From the NCBI RefSeq assembly GCF_030731085.1, contig NZ_JASNFN010000016.1, positions 61,424 to 125,423 on the forward strand: a DNA stretch of 64,000 nucleotides, read 5' to 3'. The translations under genes and the position numbers were made by a program. The DNA is from Blastococcus carthaginiensis. GTDB taxonomy: Bacteria; Actinomycetota; Actinomycetes; Mycobacteriales; Geodermatophilaceae. The notes below the pieces were generated by a model, which worked only from the letters and a program-made list of their open reading frames with translations, was not told the DNA's origin and made no database searches. Shown here in pieces: positions 17,488 to 25,667 of the stretch (its first letter is position 1; each line of letters starts with the position of its first letter).

Positions 17488-18993
17488 ATGAGCAGTGAAG
17501 CCGTTCCGTCCGAACACGTCACCCAGCACCGCGCCGCGCCGCTCCAGCGGCTGCCGCGGCCCGACCGGCTCCGCGGGGCCGGCACCGAAGCGCGCCGGGC
17601 CTGGCGCGGCCCCTACGTCCGCCGGCTCGTCGTGTGGGACGCGCTCTGCGCGAGCGCGGCCGCCGGCAGCGGTCTGCTCGCCCGCTTCGCCCCGCCGGAC
17701 GTGGGGCTCACGACCGCCTCCCTGGCCATCGCCGTCGCCCTGCCGGCCGTCTGGCTGTTCGCCATGGTGGTCGCGCGCAGCTACGAGAGCCGGTACCTCT
17801 GGGAGGGGCCGGAGGAGTTCCGCCGGGTCTTCTTCGCCGCCGCGCTGCTGCTGGCCATCGTGGGCACGGTCTCGTGGGGCCTGAAGCTCGAGGTCGCCCG
17901 CGGGTTCGTCGTCGTCGCCCTGCCGCTGGCCACCCTGCTCACCCTCGCCCAGCGGCAGGCGCACCGGTCCTGGCTGCGCCGGCAGCGGGCCCACGGGCGC
18001 TTCCAGCAGACGACGCTGCTCGTCGGCCACCGCACCGGCGTGGCGGCGCTCCGGGAGCAGCTGCACCGCGAGGCCGACCAGGGCTACCGCGTGATCGGGT
18101 ACTGCCTGCCGCACGGCTCCGGCCTCCGCAGCGGCCCCGGCGGCCTGCCGGTCCTCGGTGCCCTGGACGAGGTGGTCGACGTCGTCGAGCGCTACGAGGT
18201 GGACACCGTGGCCGTGCTGCCGTCACCGGAGCTGGACGGCGCGGTGCTGCGCCGGCTGGGCTGGGAGCTGGAGAAGACCCAGGCCGACCTGCTGCTCGCG
18301 CCATCGGTCTCCGAGGTCGCCGGCCCGCGCATCCGCGTGCGCCCGGTCTGCGGGCTCTCCCTGCTGCAGATGGAGCGCCCCGAGCTCCGTGGCCTCCACC
18401 GGCTGGTCAAGGAGTCGTTCGACCGGACTGCCGCCGTGCTGCTCCTGCTGCTGCTGGCGCCGATCCTCGTCGCCGCCGCGGTGGCCGTCCGGTTCGACAG
18501 CCCGGGGCCGGTGCTGTTCCGCCAGGAGCGCGTGGGCCGCGACGGCCGCCGGTTCCCGATGCTGAAGTTCCGCAGCATGCACGTCGACGCGGAGCGCCAG
18601 GTCGCCCGGCTGGCGGCGGTGGACGAGGGCAACGGCGTGCTGTTCAAGATGCGCCAGGACCCGCGCGTGACGCGGGCCGGCCGGGTGCTGCGCCGGTACT
18701 CCATCGACGAGCTGCCCCAGCTGCTCAACATCGTGCGGGGCGAGATGTCGCTGGTCGGGCCGCGCCCGCCGTTGCCCTCGGAGGTCGAGCGGTACGGGGT
18801 GGAGATGCACCGCCGGCTGGTGGTCAAACCCGGCCTCACCGGTCTCTGGCAGGTGAGCGGCAGGTCCGACCTGTCCTGGAGCGACTCGGTGCGGCTGGAC
18901 ATCCACTACGTCGAGAACTGGTCGCTGACGCTGGACCTGATGATCCTCTGGCGGACGGTGGGGGCGGTCTTCACCGGCCGCGGCGCCTACTAG
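17488..18993 (+). CDS. Undecaprenyl-phosphate sugar-phosphate transferase (PHPT)
   Basis: The 501-aa enzyme starts at ATG 17488 with AGGGAA upstream. It has four to five membrane helices in the N-terminal half, a Rossmann-like middle (QQTTLLVGHRTGVAALREQL), a helix at about 310-330, and a catalytic C-terminal domain with FRQERVGRDGRRFPMLKFRSM, DELPQLLNIVRGEMSLVGPRP and KPGLTGLWQVSGRSDLSW. It likely primes glycan synthesis on undecaprenyl phosphate with a hexose-1-phosphate. It is closely similar along its length to the protein at 23884-25392, down to the shared ending GRGAY, which points to duplication. Confidence 0.95.
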   Translation: MSSEAVPSEHVTQHRAAPLQRLPRPDRLRGAGTEARRAWRGPYVRRLVVWDALCASAAAGSGLLARFAPPDVGLTTASLAIAVALPAVWLFAMVVARSYESRYLWEGPEEFRRVFFAAALLLAIVGTVSWGLKLEVARGFVVVALPLATLLTLAQRQAHRSWLRRQRAHGRFQQTTLLVGHRTGVAALREQLHREADQGYRVIGYCLPHGSGLRSGPGGLPVLGALDEVVDVVERYEVDTVAVLPSPELDGAVLRRLGWELEKTQADLLLAPSVSEVAGPRIRVRPVCGLSLLQMERPELRGLHRLVKESFDRTAAVLLLLLLAPILVAAAVAVRFDSPGPVLFRQERVGRDGRRFPMLKFRSMHVDAERQVARLAAVDEGNGVLFKMRQDPRVTRAGRVLRRYSIDELPQLLNIVRGEMSLVGPRPPLPSEVERYGVEMHRRLVVKPGLTGLWQVSGRSDLSWSDSVRLDIHYVENWSLTLDLMILWRTVGAVFTGRGAY

Positions 18994-19003
18994 GGACGAC
19001 GAA

Positions 19004-19039
19004 GGGGCGGGCGCCGCGCGTCTGCGCGGCACCCGCCCC
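19004..19039. terminator. Bidirectional hairpin terminator between convergent genes
   Basis: A GGGGCGGG...CCGCG arm (19004-19020), a TCTG loop and the complementary CGCGG...CCCGCCCC arm (19025-19039) pair with one mismatch. It sits 10 bp after the stop of the sugar transferase and 13 bp before the end of the leftward beta-helix gene. No T-run follows, as is common in high-GC actinobacteria. Confidence 0.7.
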
Positions 19040-19052
19040 CTCGAGGGTCAGG

Positions 19053-20303
19053 TCAGCGGTAACCGGGAGAGACGTACCCGATGCCGACGGAGCCGGCCGG
19101 GACGAAGTCACCCGACGCGGGCTTGCCCTGCGTGAGGGTGCCGCTCAGGTTCCCGATCGAGGGCCACGAGACGACGCCGTTGCTGATCTTCGCGGGGCAG
19201 CTGCGGTCATCGGTCTGCGGCCACACGCTGTAGCCCATGTCCCGGCCGGAGCGCGGGTCGAGGTAGACGTTCTCGAGCGCCAGCGGGTAGGTGTTGCAGT
19301 CGATGCGGATGAACTGCCCGCCCCGCTCGATCGGGTTCACCTCGGAGCTGCCGACGTTGGCGTTCCGGATGGTGCCCTTGCCGATGGCCCCGAGGTCCTG
19401 GCGCACCTGGATGCCCTGGTAGTTGGTCGTACCGGTGAGCCGGTCGATCCGGTACTCGCGCACCCCGCCCCAGGGCTGGAAGACGTCGGCGTGGTTCACC
19501 GAGTACGTGCCGCGCAGGGCGTCCATCCGGACGTTCTGGATCTGCACGGTCGCCTCGGGGGCGTTCACGGCGATGCCGTCGGCCTGCGAGCCGGCGACGT
19601 TGCCGTTGATGAGGACGCCCTCGATGTGGACGGTGCCCGTGCACTTGTGCACGTAGATGGCGCGCTGGTCGTCGTTGCCGATGCGGGCGGTGGGCAGGAC
19701 GTTGATCTGCCCGCCCATGACGACGGCGTTGCGGCAGTTGGCGATGATGATCGGCGCGGCCGGGCGGTCGGCGGGCAGCTGGACCAGGACGTCCCCGCCC
19801 TTGCCGCTGACCGTGGTGACGGAGTTCGTCGAGGTGATGCGGGTGACCGGGTAATTCTGCCAGCCGGCCGGCGGGGCCCAGCTGAGGGCGCCGGTGGAGG
19901 GGGTCGTCGCGCGGGCGGGCGGGGCGGTGGTCGTGCTGGGGGTGGTCGCGGCCGTGGTGGGCTTCGGAGCGGGGGTCGGGGTGGTGGTCGTGGCGGTGGG
20001 GGCCGGGCCCGTACCGGAGCGCGAGCCGGCCACCGGGGCCAGCTCCTCCGCCCGGGCCTGCGCCTGTGCCTCGGCCTGGGCGCCGGCGGCGGCCTGGTCG
20101 GCCGGGACCTCGCCGGCCGGGGCCGCGTCAGGGGCAGTGGCGGCCGGGGACGGCTGCGTGGCGGGACGCGAGTCGCGGGACTCGACGGCAGGTGCGGCCT
20201 GCTCGGCGACGACGCCGGATCCCCCGCCCTGCACGATCGGATAGCTGAGGGGAAGGATCCCGATGAGCGCGAGGAGCAGCTGCGTCATGCGTCGGCGCGA
20301 CAT
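19053..20303 (-). CDS. Secreted right-handed beta-helix (pectate-lyase-like) protein
   Basis: From ATG 20303 the product begins with a basic n-region and a hydrophobic stretch (MTQLLLALIGILPLSYPIV), a signal peptide or anchor, then a low-complexity Ala/Pro/Thr linker (about 30-140). The C-terminal 270 residues alternate short beta strands with Asn/Gly turns (IIIANCRNAVVMGGQINVL, TVHIEGVLINGN, VQIQNVRMDA, GTIRNANVG), the signature of right-handed parallel beta-helix proteins. HADVFQPWGG is a recurrent motif of such proteins. I infer a polysaccharide-binding, lyase or hydrolase role outside the cell. A GTG at 20360 is an alternative start. Confidence 0.78.
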   Translation of the reverse strand: MSRRRMTQLLLALIGILPLSYPIVQGGGSGVVAEQAAPAVESRDSRPATQPSPAATAPDAAPAGEVPADQAAAGAQAEAQAQARAEELAPVAGSRSGTGPAPTATTTTPTPAPKPTTAATTPSTTTAPPARATTPSTGALSWAPPAGWQNYPVTRITSTNSVTTVSGKGGDVLVQLPADRPAAPIIIANCRNAVVMGGQINVLPTARIGNDDQRAIYVHKCTGTVHIEGVLINGNVAGSQADGIAVNAPEATVQIQNVRMDALRGTYSVNHADVFQPWGGVREYRIDRLTGTTNYQGIQVRQDLGAIGKGTIRNANVGSSEVNPIERGGQFIRIDCNTYPLALENVYLDPRSGRDMGYSVWPQTDDRSCPAKISNGVVSWPSIGNLSGTLTQGKPASGDFVPAGSVGIGYVSPGYR

Positions 20304-20565
20304 GCGCCGGCGACGACCGGGTCGGAGGCTTCGCCACTGTCGGTGAGCGTTTCGTGACACGCGACAGAAGGTAGCGTCACGGTTACATAACGCCAAGCCC
20401 GTTCGAGTGAATTTTCCGGGCTTCCCGGCGAGTCGTCACGGGTTCTGCTACGCGACTCGCGGCCCGACCAGCGCGGACGCCCAAACATGTGGGGGTGGAC
20501 TTTTTCGGCAGGTTCTGCCCGCGTCGGACCGGACCCCGGCGCCTCCGCCCGCCTAGGAAGGTCCC

Positions 20566-20739
20566 ATGACGTGGGTGCTGGTCCTCCTGACCGCGTGGAC
20601 GATGCTGGCCGTGCTCCTGGCGCTCGGCATCGGCCGGGCGGTGCGCACGGCCGATCGGCGGCACGCGGCGGACACCGCTGCGGTGCCCGATTTCGTGCCC
20701 GCGGAGTGGACCACCGCCCCGCCCGTCGCCCGCCAGTAA
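20566..20739 (+). CDS. Small membrane protein (57 aa), W-x3-A-x6-IG-x2-V-R-x-AD family
   Basis: The ATG at 20566 follows AGGAAGG. One hydrophobic helix (WVLVLLTAWTMLAVLLALGI) is followed directly by GRAVRTADRRHA and a soluble tail ending APPVARQ. The motif W11-x3-A15-x6-I22-G23-x2-V26-R27-x-A29-D30 is identical in spacing to the protein at 37939 and to the N-terminus of the membrane protein at 13763. It is an N-out or N-in single-pass protein; orientation by the positive-inside rule puts the basic tail in the cytosol. Function is unknown. It lies between the beta-helix gene and the LMW phosphatase gene. Confidence 0.75.
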   Translation: MTWVLVLLTAWTMLAVLLALGIGRAVRTADRRHAADTAAVPDFVPAEWTTAPPVARQ

Positions 20740-20870
20740 CCGCCGCTGATGGCGACGGAGTGCGCAGATGGTCAGTTCTCGGCACGGGACTTGCGCGTCC
20801 GCGCACACTGTCCTGACGCGAAGCGCTAGCCGGCCCACCGTGAACCAGTCGAAGGTTGCGTGAGGCGGTC

Positions 20871-21671
20871 CTAGGAGCTCGCCGGGCGCCGACGGCGGCC
20901 GAACGCGCCGAACGCACGCCGGGCACGTCCCGGGCCCGCGGACCGGTGGTCGAGCGCAGCCGGCAGCGACCCGTCCCCGTCGACCGCCCCGTCCGGCGCC
21001 GGGTGCCCACCGCTCCGGTCCACGTGCGCGGCGATCCGGACCGGCCCGGGCTCCACGGCGCCGTCGACCTCGGGGTGCAGCGAGATCAGCGCGGCCAGGA
21101 CCGGCAGCAGGGCGTCGGCGACGGCCTGGCCGACCTCCTCGTGGCCTTCCAGGGAGCGGCCGATCGGATCGGCGATGTCGTCGCCCTCGTCGCCCCGGCG
21201 CCCGGGACGGGCCGCGGCCAGGGCGGCGACCAGCCCGCGGGCCCGGCCGGTGAAGCCCTCGCCCTCGGGCGGCCGGTCCTCCAGCGCGCCCAGCAGCGCG
21301 GCGGCCTCCCGCAAGGTGAACGTGCGCGCCAGCGCCCGTGGCGCGAGCTCCAGCACCGTGCGGCGGTGGTCCCGGGTCAGCGTCAGGACGAGGTCGGCCT
21401 CGGCGACCATCCCCGGCTCCAGCTGCCGGGCCACGAACCCCTCGGGGTCGCCGCCGAACCCGGAGATCACCAGTGCGCTCCGGGGGTGCATCGGGGAGCC
21501 GGTGACCGCGCGGGTGCCCGCGCTGACCAGCCGGACGTCGGAGGCCGCGTCGCCGAGGAGCCCGCGCAGGTAGGACCGCCCCAGCCCCTCGCCCATGGCC
21601 GACCGGCAGATGTTCCCGGTGCACACCAGCAGGACGGTCAGGGGTGTGGCGGGGATCTGCTCGTCGGACAC
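20871..21671 (-). CDS. Low-molecular-weight protein-tyrosine phosphatase (Wzb/CpsB-like)
   Basis: The GTG start at 21671 gives VLLVCTGNICRSAMGEG near the N-terminus, the C-x5-R-S phosphate-binding loop of LMW-PTPs. SAGTRAVTGSPMHP, LVLTLTRDHR and the DIADPIGRSLEGHEE block near the C-terminus (the catalytic Asp-Pro) complete the fold. Such phosphatases dephosphorylate BY-kinase tails, here probably the kinase at 25668 or 57214, to control polymer length and export. A 50-residue Pro/Ala/Arg tail (ending RRRRPASS) extends past the normal domain end. Confidence 0.9.
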   Translation of the reverse strand: MSDEQIPATPLTVLLVCTGNICRSAMGEGLGRSYLRGLLGDAASDVRLVSAGTRAVTGSPMHPRSALVISGFGGDPEGFVARQLEPGMVAEADLVLTLTRDHRRTVLELAPRALARTFTLREAAALLGALEDRPPEGEGFTGRARGLVAALAAARPGRRGDEGDDIADPIGRSLEGHEEVGQAVADALLPVLAALISLHPEVDGAVEPGPVRIAAHVDRSGGHPAPDGAVDGDGSLPAALDHRSAGPGRARRAFGAFGRRRRPASS

Positions 21672-21849
21672 GCCCCCAGTCTGATCGGCGCCGGCCACCG
21701 CCCGAAACCTCCGATGGGGTGGTTCGGTTCCGGAGAAAAGCCACGCCGGAGCCCGGGTACTAGGCTCGCCGCGACACCGGACGCACCGACGGAGCGCCCG
21801 GCAGCAGACACCGCCGGCGTGCCCACGTCTCACACCAGAAGGGGTCCGG

Positions 21850-22758
21850 ATGCCCCGGAGCGGCTTGAACGAGAGCCTCCGACACGTTTTCCAGCCGGCC
21901 CACCGCAGGGTCGCCGGGCTCCTCCCCCTGCCCCTGCGGCGGCGGTACCTCTACCTGGCCGGGCACGGCCGGCTCCCGCGCCTGCGCGACCCGCAGACGT
22001 TCGGGGAGAAGATCAACTGGCGCATCATGCACGACCGGCGGCCGGTGCTGGCCTGGACGTGCGACAAGCTGGCGATGAAGGACCACGCTGCGCAGGTGGC
22101 GGAGGAGGCCGGCATCTCGGTGCCGGAGACCTTCTGGTCGGGCACCGACCTCACCGAGGTGGCCGGCCGGATGTTCGACCGCCCGTGGGTGCTCAAGCCC
22201 AACCACCGCAGCGGGCTGGTCCGCTTCGGCCGGGCGGACGAGTCGGTGGACGCCCGCACGATCGCGGCGACGAAGACCTGGCTCCGTGACGACCAGAGCG
22301 TGCTGCTCGGCGAGTGGGCCTACAGCCAGGCGCGGCCGCTCTACGTCCTCGAGGAGGCCATCGGCGACGGCGTGACGCCGCCCGACGACTACAAGTACCT
22401 GATGTTCGACGGCAAGATCGCCGCGGTGTCCGTGGACACGGGCCGGTTCACCAAGCAGCACTCGCGCACCTTCTACACGGCCGACTGGGAGCCGCTGCAC
22501 GTGGCGACCGCCCTGGGCAGCGGCGAGCCGGGCCCGCCGCCGGAGAACCTGGCCGCCCTGAACCACGCGGCCGAGGTGCTCGCCCGCCCCTTCGACTTCA
22601 TGCGGGTCGACCTCTACAACGTCGACGGCGTGATCTGGTTCAGCGAGCACACGCCCTACCCGGGCGGAGGTGTGCTGCCGTTCGAGCCGCACAGCTTCGA
22701 TGCCTGGCTCGGGGAGCAGTGGACGCTGCCCGAGCTCGACGACGTCGCGGCTCGGTGA
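21850..22758 (+). CDS. TupA-like ATP-grasp protein
   Basis: The 302-aa protein matches the pattern of TupA-like ATP-grasp proteins: an N-terminal helical part with DPQTFGEKINWRIMHDRRP and CDKLAMKDHA, the ATP-grasp core WVLKPNHRSGLV, and the metal-binding end FDFMRVDLYNVDGVIWFSEHT. ATP-grasp enzymes join a carboxylate to an amine through an acyl phosphate. In exopolysaccharide loci such proteins are thought to add amino-acid or similar substituents to uronic acids; the substrate is not readable here. It is followed 10 bp later by a GT4 gene, probably one operon. Confidence 0.85.
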   Translation: MPRSGLNESLRHVFQPAHRRVAGLLPLPLRRRYLYLAGHGRLPRLRDPQTFGEKINWRIMHDRRPVLAWTCDKLAMKDHAAQVAEEAGISVPETFWSGTDLTEVAGRMFDRPWVLKPNHRSGLVRFGRADESVDARTIAATKTWLRDDQSVLLGEWAYSQARPLYVLEEAIGDGVTPPDDYKYLMFDGKIAAVSVDTGRFTKQHSRTFYTADWEPLHVATALGSGEPGPPPENLAALNHAAEVLARPFDFMRVDLYNVDGVIWFSEHTPYPGGGVLPFEPHSFDAWLGEQWTLPELDDVAAR

Positions 22759-22768
22759 TCCGGGCACG

Positions 22769-23890
22769 ATGCGAGGATCGACGCCCGGCTCCGGCCGGCA
22801 CCATCACCACGACGACGGCGCACTCCGCGTCCTGAGCATCGGCCCCACCGGCGGCCAGTCCGGCGGCATGGCGTCGGTCGTCGCCGAACTCGAGGCGCAG
22901 AACGGCCTCAGCGACGCACCCGTGCAGCTGCGGGTCGTGGACTCCGGGGGCATCGGGCCGACCCCGCGGCGGGCCGCCAACTTCGCCCGCTCCATGCTCA
23001 CCGCCGGCACCGCGCGCGCCGACGTCGCCCACCTGCACGTGGCCAGCCGCGGGAGCACCTGGCGCAAGATGGCGGTCGCGGCGGCGTGCTCGCTGCGCGG
23101 CCTGCCCTACGGCATCCACCTGCACGGCGCCGGGTACCGCGGCTTCCTCGAGGCCGTCTCCCCGGCCGCGAAGCGCCGCATCGAGCGGTTCTTCCGCCGC
23201 GCCGCGTACGTGGTGGTCCTGGGCGGACCCTGGGCCCAGCTGGTCACCGAGGAGCTGGGGGTGCCCGCCGAGCGGGTGCACGTCGTGCACAACGGCGTGG
23301 CCGACGGCGCCCCGCCCGTGACGCCCTGGCCGGCCGACCGCCCCAGGCGGGTGGTGCTGATGGGGCGGATCGACGAGTCCAAGGGCGTGCCGGAGCTGCT
23401 GCGCGCCTTCGAGCGGCTCGACGGCCTCCCCGACGTGGAGCTGGTCCTCGCCGGCCCGCCGGTCGACCCCCGCGTCGTCGCGCTGGTGGAGCAGGCCGTC
23501 CGCAGCCGACCCGGCCGGATCTCCTACGCCGGCTCACTGCCCCGGGCAGCGGCCCAGGAGCTGCTGCGCACGGCCTACCTGCTCGCGCTGCCCAGCCACG
23601 CCGAGGGGCTGCCGATGGTGGTCATCGAGGCGATGTCCCGGGGCATCCCTGCCGTGACGACGCCGGTGGGTGCCATGGAGGAGCTGGTCACCCACGGCGC
23701 GAACGGCTTCCTCGTGCCTCCCGGCGACGTCGACGCCCTCGCCGAGCACCTGGTGCGCCTGCTGGGCAGCACGGAGCTGCGGGACGAGATGGCCCGGGCG
23801 GCCTACGGCACGTGGGAGGCGGGCTTCGACGCCCGCACCATGTACGCCGACATCCGCGAGTGCTGGCGGAGCACGGCGGACGCTCAGTAG
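22769..23890 (+). CDS. GT4-family glycosyltransferase
   Basis: From ATG 22769 the product starts MRGSTPGSG, has an unusual HHHHDD run, then the GT4 opening LRVLSIGPTGGQSGGMASVV. The donor domain holds VVLMGRIDESKGVPELLRAFERL, and the C-terminal block HAEGLPMVVIEAMSRGIPAVTT contains the E-x7-E motif of GT4 retaining enzymes. No membrane helix is seen; a basic amphipathic segment (AAKRRIERFFRRA) may bind the membrane. The gene ends 7 bp inside the convergent sugar transferase gene. Confidence 0.93.
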   Translation: MRGSTPGSGRHHHHDDGALRVLSIGPTGGQSGGMASVVAELEAQNGLSDAPVQLRVVDSGGIGPTPRRAANFARSMLTAGTARADVAHLHVASRGSTWRKMAVAAACSLRGLPYGIHLHGAGYRGFLEAVSPAAKRRIERFFRRAAYVVVLGGPWAQLVTEELGVPAERVHVVHNGVADGAPPVTPWPADRPRRVVLMGRIDESKGVPELLRAFERLDGLPDVELVLAGPPVDPRVVALVEQAVRSRPGRISYAGSLPRAAAQELLRTAYLLALPSHAEGLPMVVIEAMSRGIPAVTTPVGAMEELVTHGANGFLVPPGDVDALAEHLVRLLGSTELRDEMARAAYGTWEAGFDARTMYADIRECWRSTADAQ

Positions 23891-25392
23891 GCGCCGCGCC
23901 CGCGGACGACCGCGCCGAGGGTCTTCCAGAGGATCATCATGTCGAAGCTCAGCGACCAGTTCTCCACGTACCGGACGTCGATGCGCACCGAGTCGTCCCA
24001 GGAGAGGTCCGAGCGACCGCTGATCTGCCACAGCCCGGTGATGCCCGGCTTGACCAGGAAGCGGCGGCGCATGTCGAAGCCGTAGCGCTCGGTCTCGCTG
24101 GGCAGCGGCGGGCGCGGGCCGACCAGGCTCATGTCGCCGCGCAGCACGTTGATCAGCTGGGGCAGCTCGTCGAGGGAGTACCGGCGCAGCAGGCGCCCGA
24201 CGCGGGTCACGCGGGGGTCGACCTTGCGCTTGTAGAGCACGCCGTTGCCGTCGTTGTCGGCCTCCAGCACCTCGGCCATCCGGTCGGCGCCGTGCACCAT
24301 GCTGCGGAACTTGAGCATGGAGAACGTCTGCCCGTCGCGGCCGACGCGGGTCTGCTCGAAGAAGACCGGCCCGCGGCTGGTCGTCTTCAGCGCCAGCGCG
24401 ATGACGAGGAACAGCGGGAGCGTCACCAGCAGCGCCGTGGCGGCCAGCGAGGCGTCGACCGCCGTCTTGGCCAGCCGGCGCACCCCGCGCAGCTCCGGGC
24501 GCTCGACGTGCAGCAGCGGGAGCCCGCAGACCGGGCGGATGGCCACCCGCGGGCCGACGACCTCGGTCACCGCGGGGGCGAGCAGCAGCTCGGCCTCGGT
24601 CTTCTCCAGGTCCCAGCCCAGCCGGCGCAGCGAGGGGCCGTCCAGCTCGGGGCAGGGCATGACGGCGACGGTGTCGACCTCGAACCGCTGCACCACGTCG
24701 AGCACCTCGTCGAGGCCGCCGAGGACGGGCAGGCCGTCGAAGTCGGCGGGGCCGTCGGCCGCCTTGCCGTCCGGCAGGCAGCACCCGATGACCCGGTAGC
24801 CGTGGTAGCCGGCGCGGTCGAGCTCGGCGTGCAGCGAGGCGACGGCGTTGCGGTGCCCGACGACGACCGTCGTCTGCTGGAAGGCCCCGCCGTTGCGAGC
24901 GCGGTGCAGCGCCTGCCGGCGCAGGTAGCGCTGCAGCAGCGTCAGCACCGTCGCGAGAGGGAGGGCGATGACGACGAAGCCGCGCGCGACGCGCAGGTCC
25001 AGTCCCCAGGAGACCACGGCCACCGCAGCCAGCAGGACGGCCGCGGCATGCAGGACCCGCCGGAACTCCTCGGCACCCACCCAGAGGAAGCGCTCCTCGT
25101 AGCTCCGCCCGATGTGCATGGCGGCCACCCACATCGCAGGCATCGCCAGCGCGGCCCAGAGCGAGTACTGGGCGGCGCCGTCGACGTCGGTCCCGAACCG
25201 GCCGAAGTAGCCGATCGTGGCCGCGAGCACGGCGGCGACCGCGTCCCCGAGCACGATGCTGCGCACATAGGCGGTGCGCCACGCCCGGCGCGCCTCGGTG
25301 CCCTCGCCCCGCAGGCGGCGCAGGCCGGGGAAGCGGGTCCGCACCGTGGCCGGCAGCACCTCACGAGCGGTCTGGTCGTGAGAAACCTGCAT
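23884..25392 (-). CDS. Undecaprenyl-phosphate sugar-phosphate transferase (PHPT), paralogue of 17488
   Basis: The 502-aa enzyme has the same layout as the one at 17488: N-terminal GTEARRAWR leading into four to five helices, a Rossmann-like part (QQTTVVVGHRNAVASLHAEL), and a catalytic domain with FEQTRVGRDGQTFSMLKFRSM, DELPQLINVLRGDMSLVGPRP, KPGITGLWQISGRSDLSW and the ending RGRGAY. The two are paralogues and both look complete. Its own promoter must lie in 25393-25667, since that gap separates it from the upstream kinase gene. It primes an undecaprenyl-linked glycan; the sugar is unknown. Confidence 0.95.
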   Translation of the reverse strand: MQVSHDQTAREVLPATVRTRFPGLRRLRGEGTEARRAWRTAYVRSIVLGDAVAAVLAATIGYFGRFGTDVDGAAQYSLWAALAMPAMWVAAMHIGRSYEERFLWVGAEEFRRVLHAAAVLLAAVAVVSWGLDLRVARGFVVIALPLATVLTLLQRYLRRQALHRARNGGAFQQTTVVVGHRNAVASLHAELDRAGYHGYRVIGCCLPDGKAADGPADFDGLPVLGGLDEVLDVVQRFEVDTVAVMPCPELDGPSLRRLGWDLEKTEAELLLAPAVTEVVGPRVAIRPVCGLPLLHVERPELRGVRRLAKTAVDASLAATALLVTLPLFLVIALALKTTSRGPVFFEQTRVGRDGQTFSMLKFRSMVHGADRMAEVLEADNDGNGVLYKRKVDPRVTRVGRLLRRYSLDELPQLINVLRGDMSLVGPRPPLPSETERYGFDMRRRFLVKPGITGLWQISGRSDLSWDDSVRIDVRYVENWSLSFDMMILWKTLGAVVRGRGAY

Positions 25393-25667
25393 GGGGTTAC
25401 CGAGCCTCCTGGGTGCGTCTGGTCGTCATCTCGGCGACTCGAACATCTCGCCGCCCCACTCCGATCACGCTGGGTGAGCAGAAGAGGGCAGCGAGGCCCC
25501 GTTGCCTCGGCCGGTCGAACCGCCGAGCTCGACGTTAGCGGTTGCGCGACGATTTGGCTCGCTCACGACATAACCCTACGTAACGGACATGTGCACCCAC
25601 AGAGCGTGAGCGGTACAGGTCACATCCGTGTCGGCGCCTGCTCGCGACGGAGCCGAGGCGCCCTCGA
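25393..25667. promoter_or_regulatory. Intergenic region upstream of the 23884 transferase gene
   Basis: This 275-bp gap holds no supported gene. Its middle (about 25540-25600) is noticeably AT-richer than the surroundings (ACGACATAACCCTACGTAACG) and is a reasonable place for the promoter of the leftward sugar transferase. No hexamer pair could be fixed with confidence. Confidence 0.4.

Noticed and set aside
20360..25630. Shared GTTATGT-like words upstream of the beta-helix and the 23884 transferase genes
   Set aside because: Seven to eight bases in AT-richer gaps are too short to claim an operator; a motif search over all EPS promoters would be needed.
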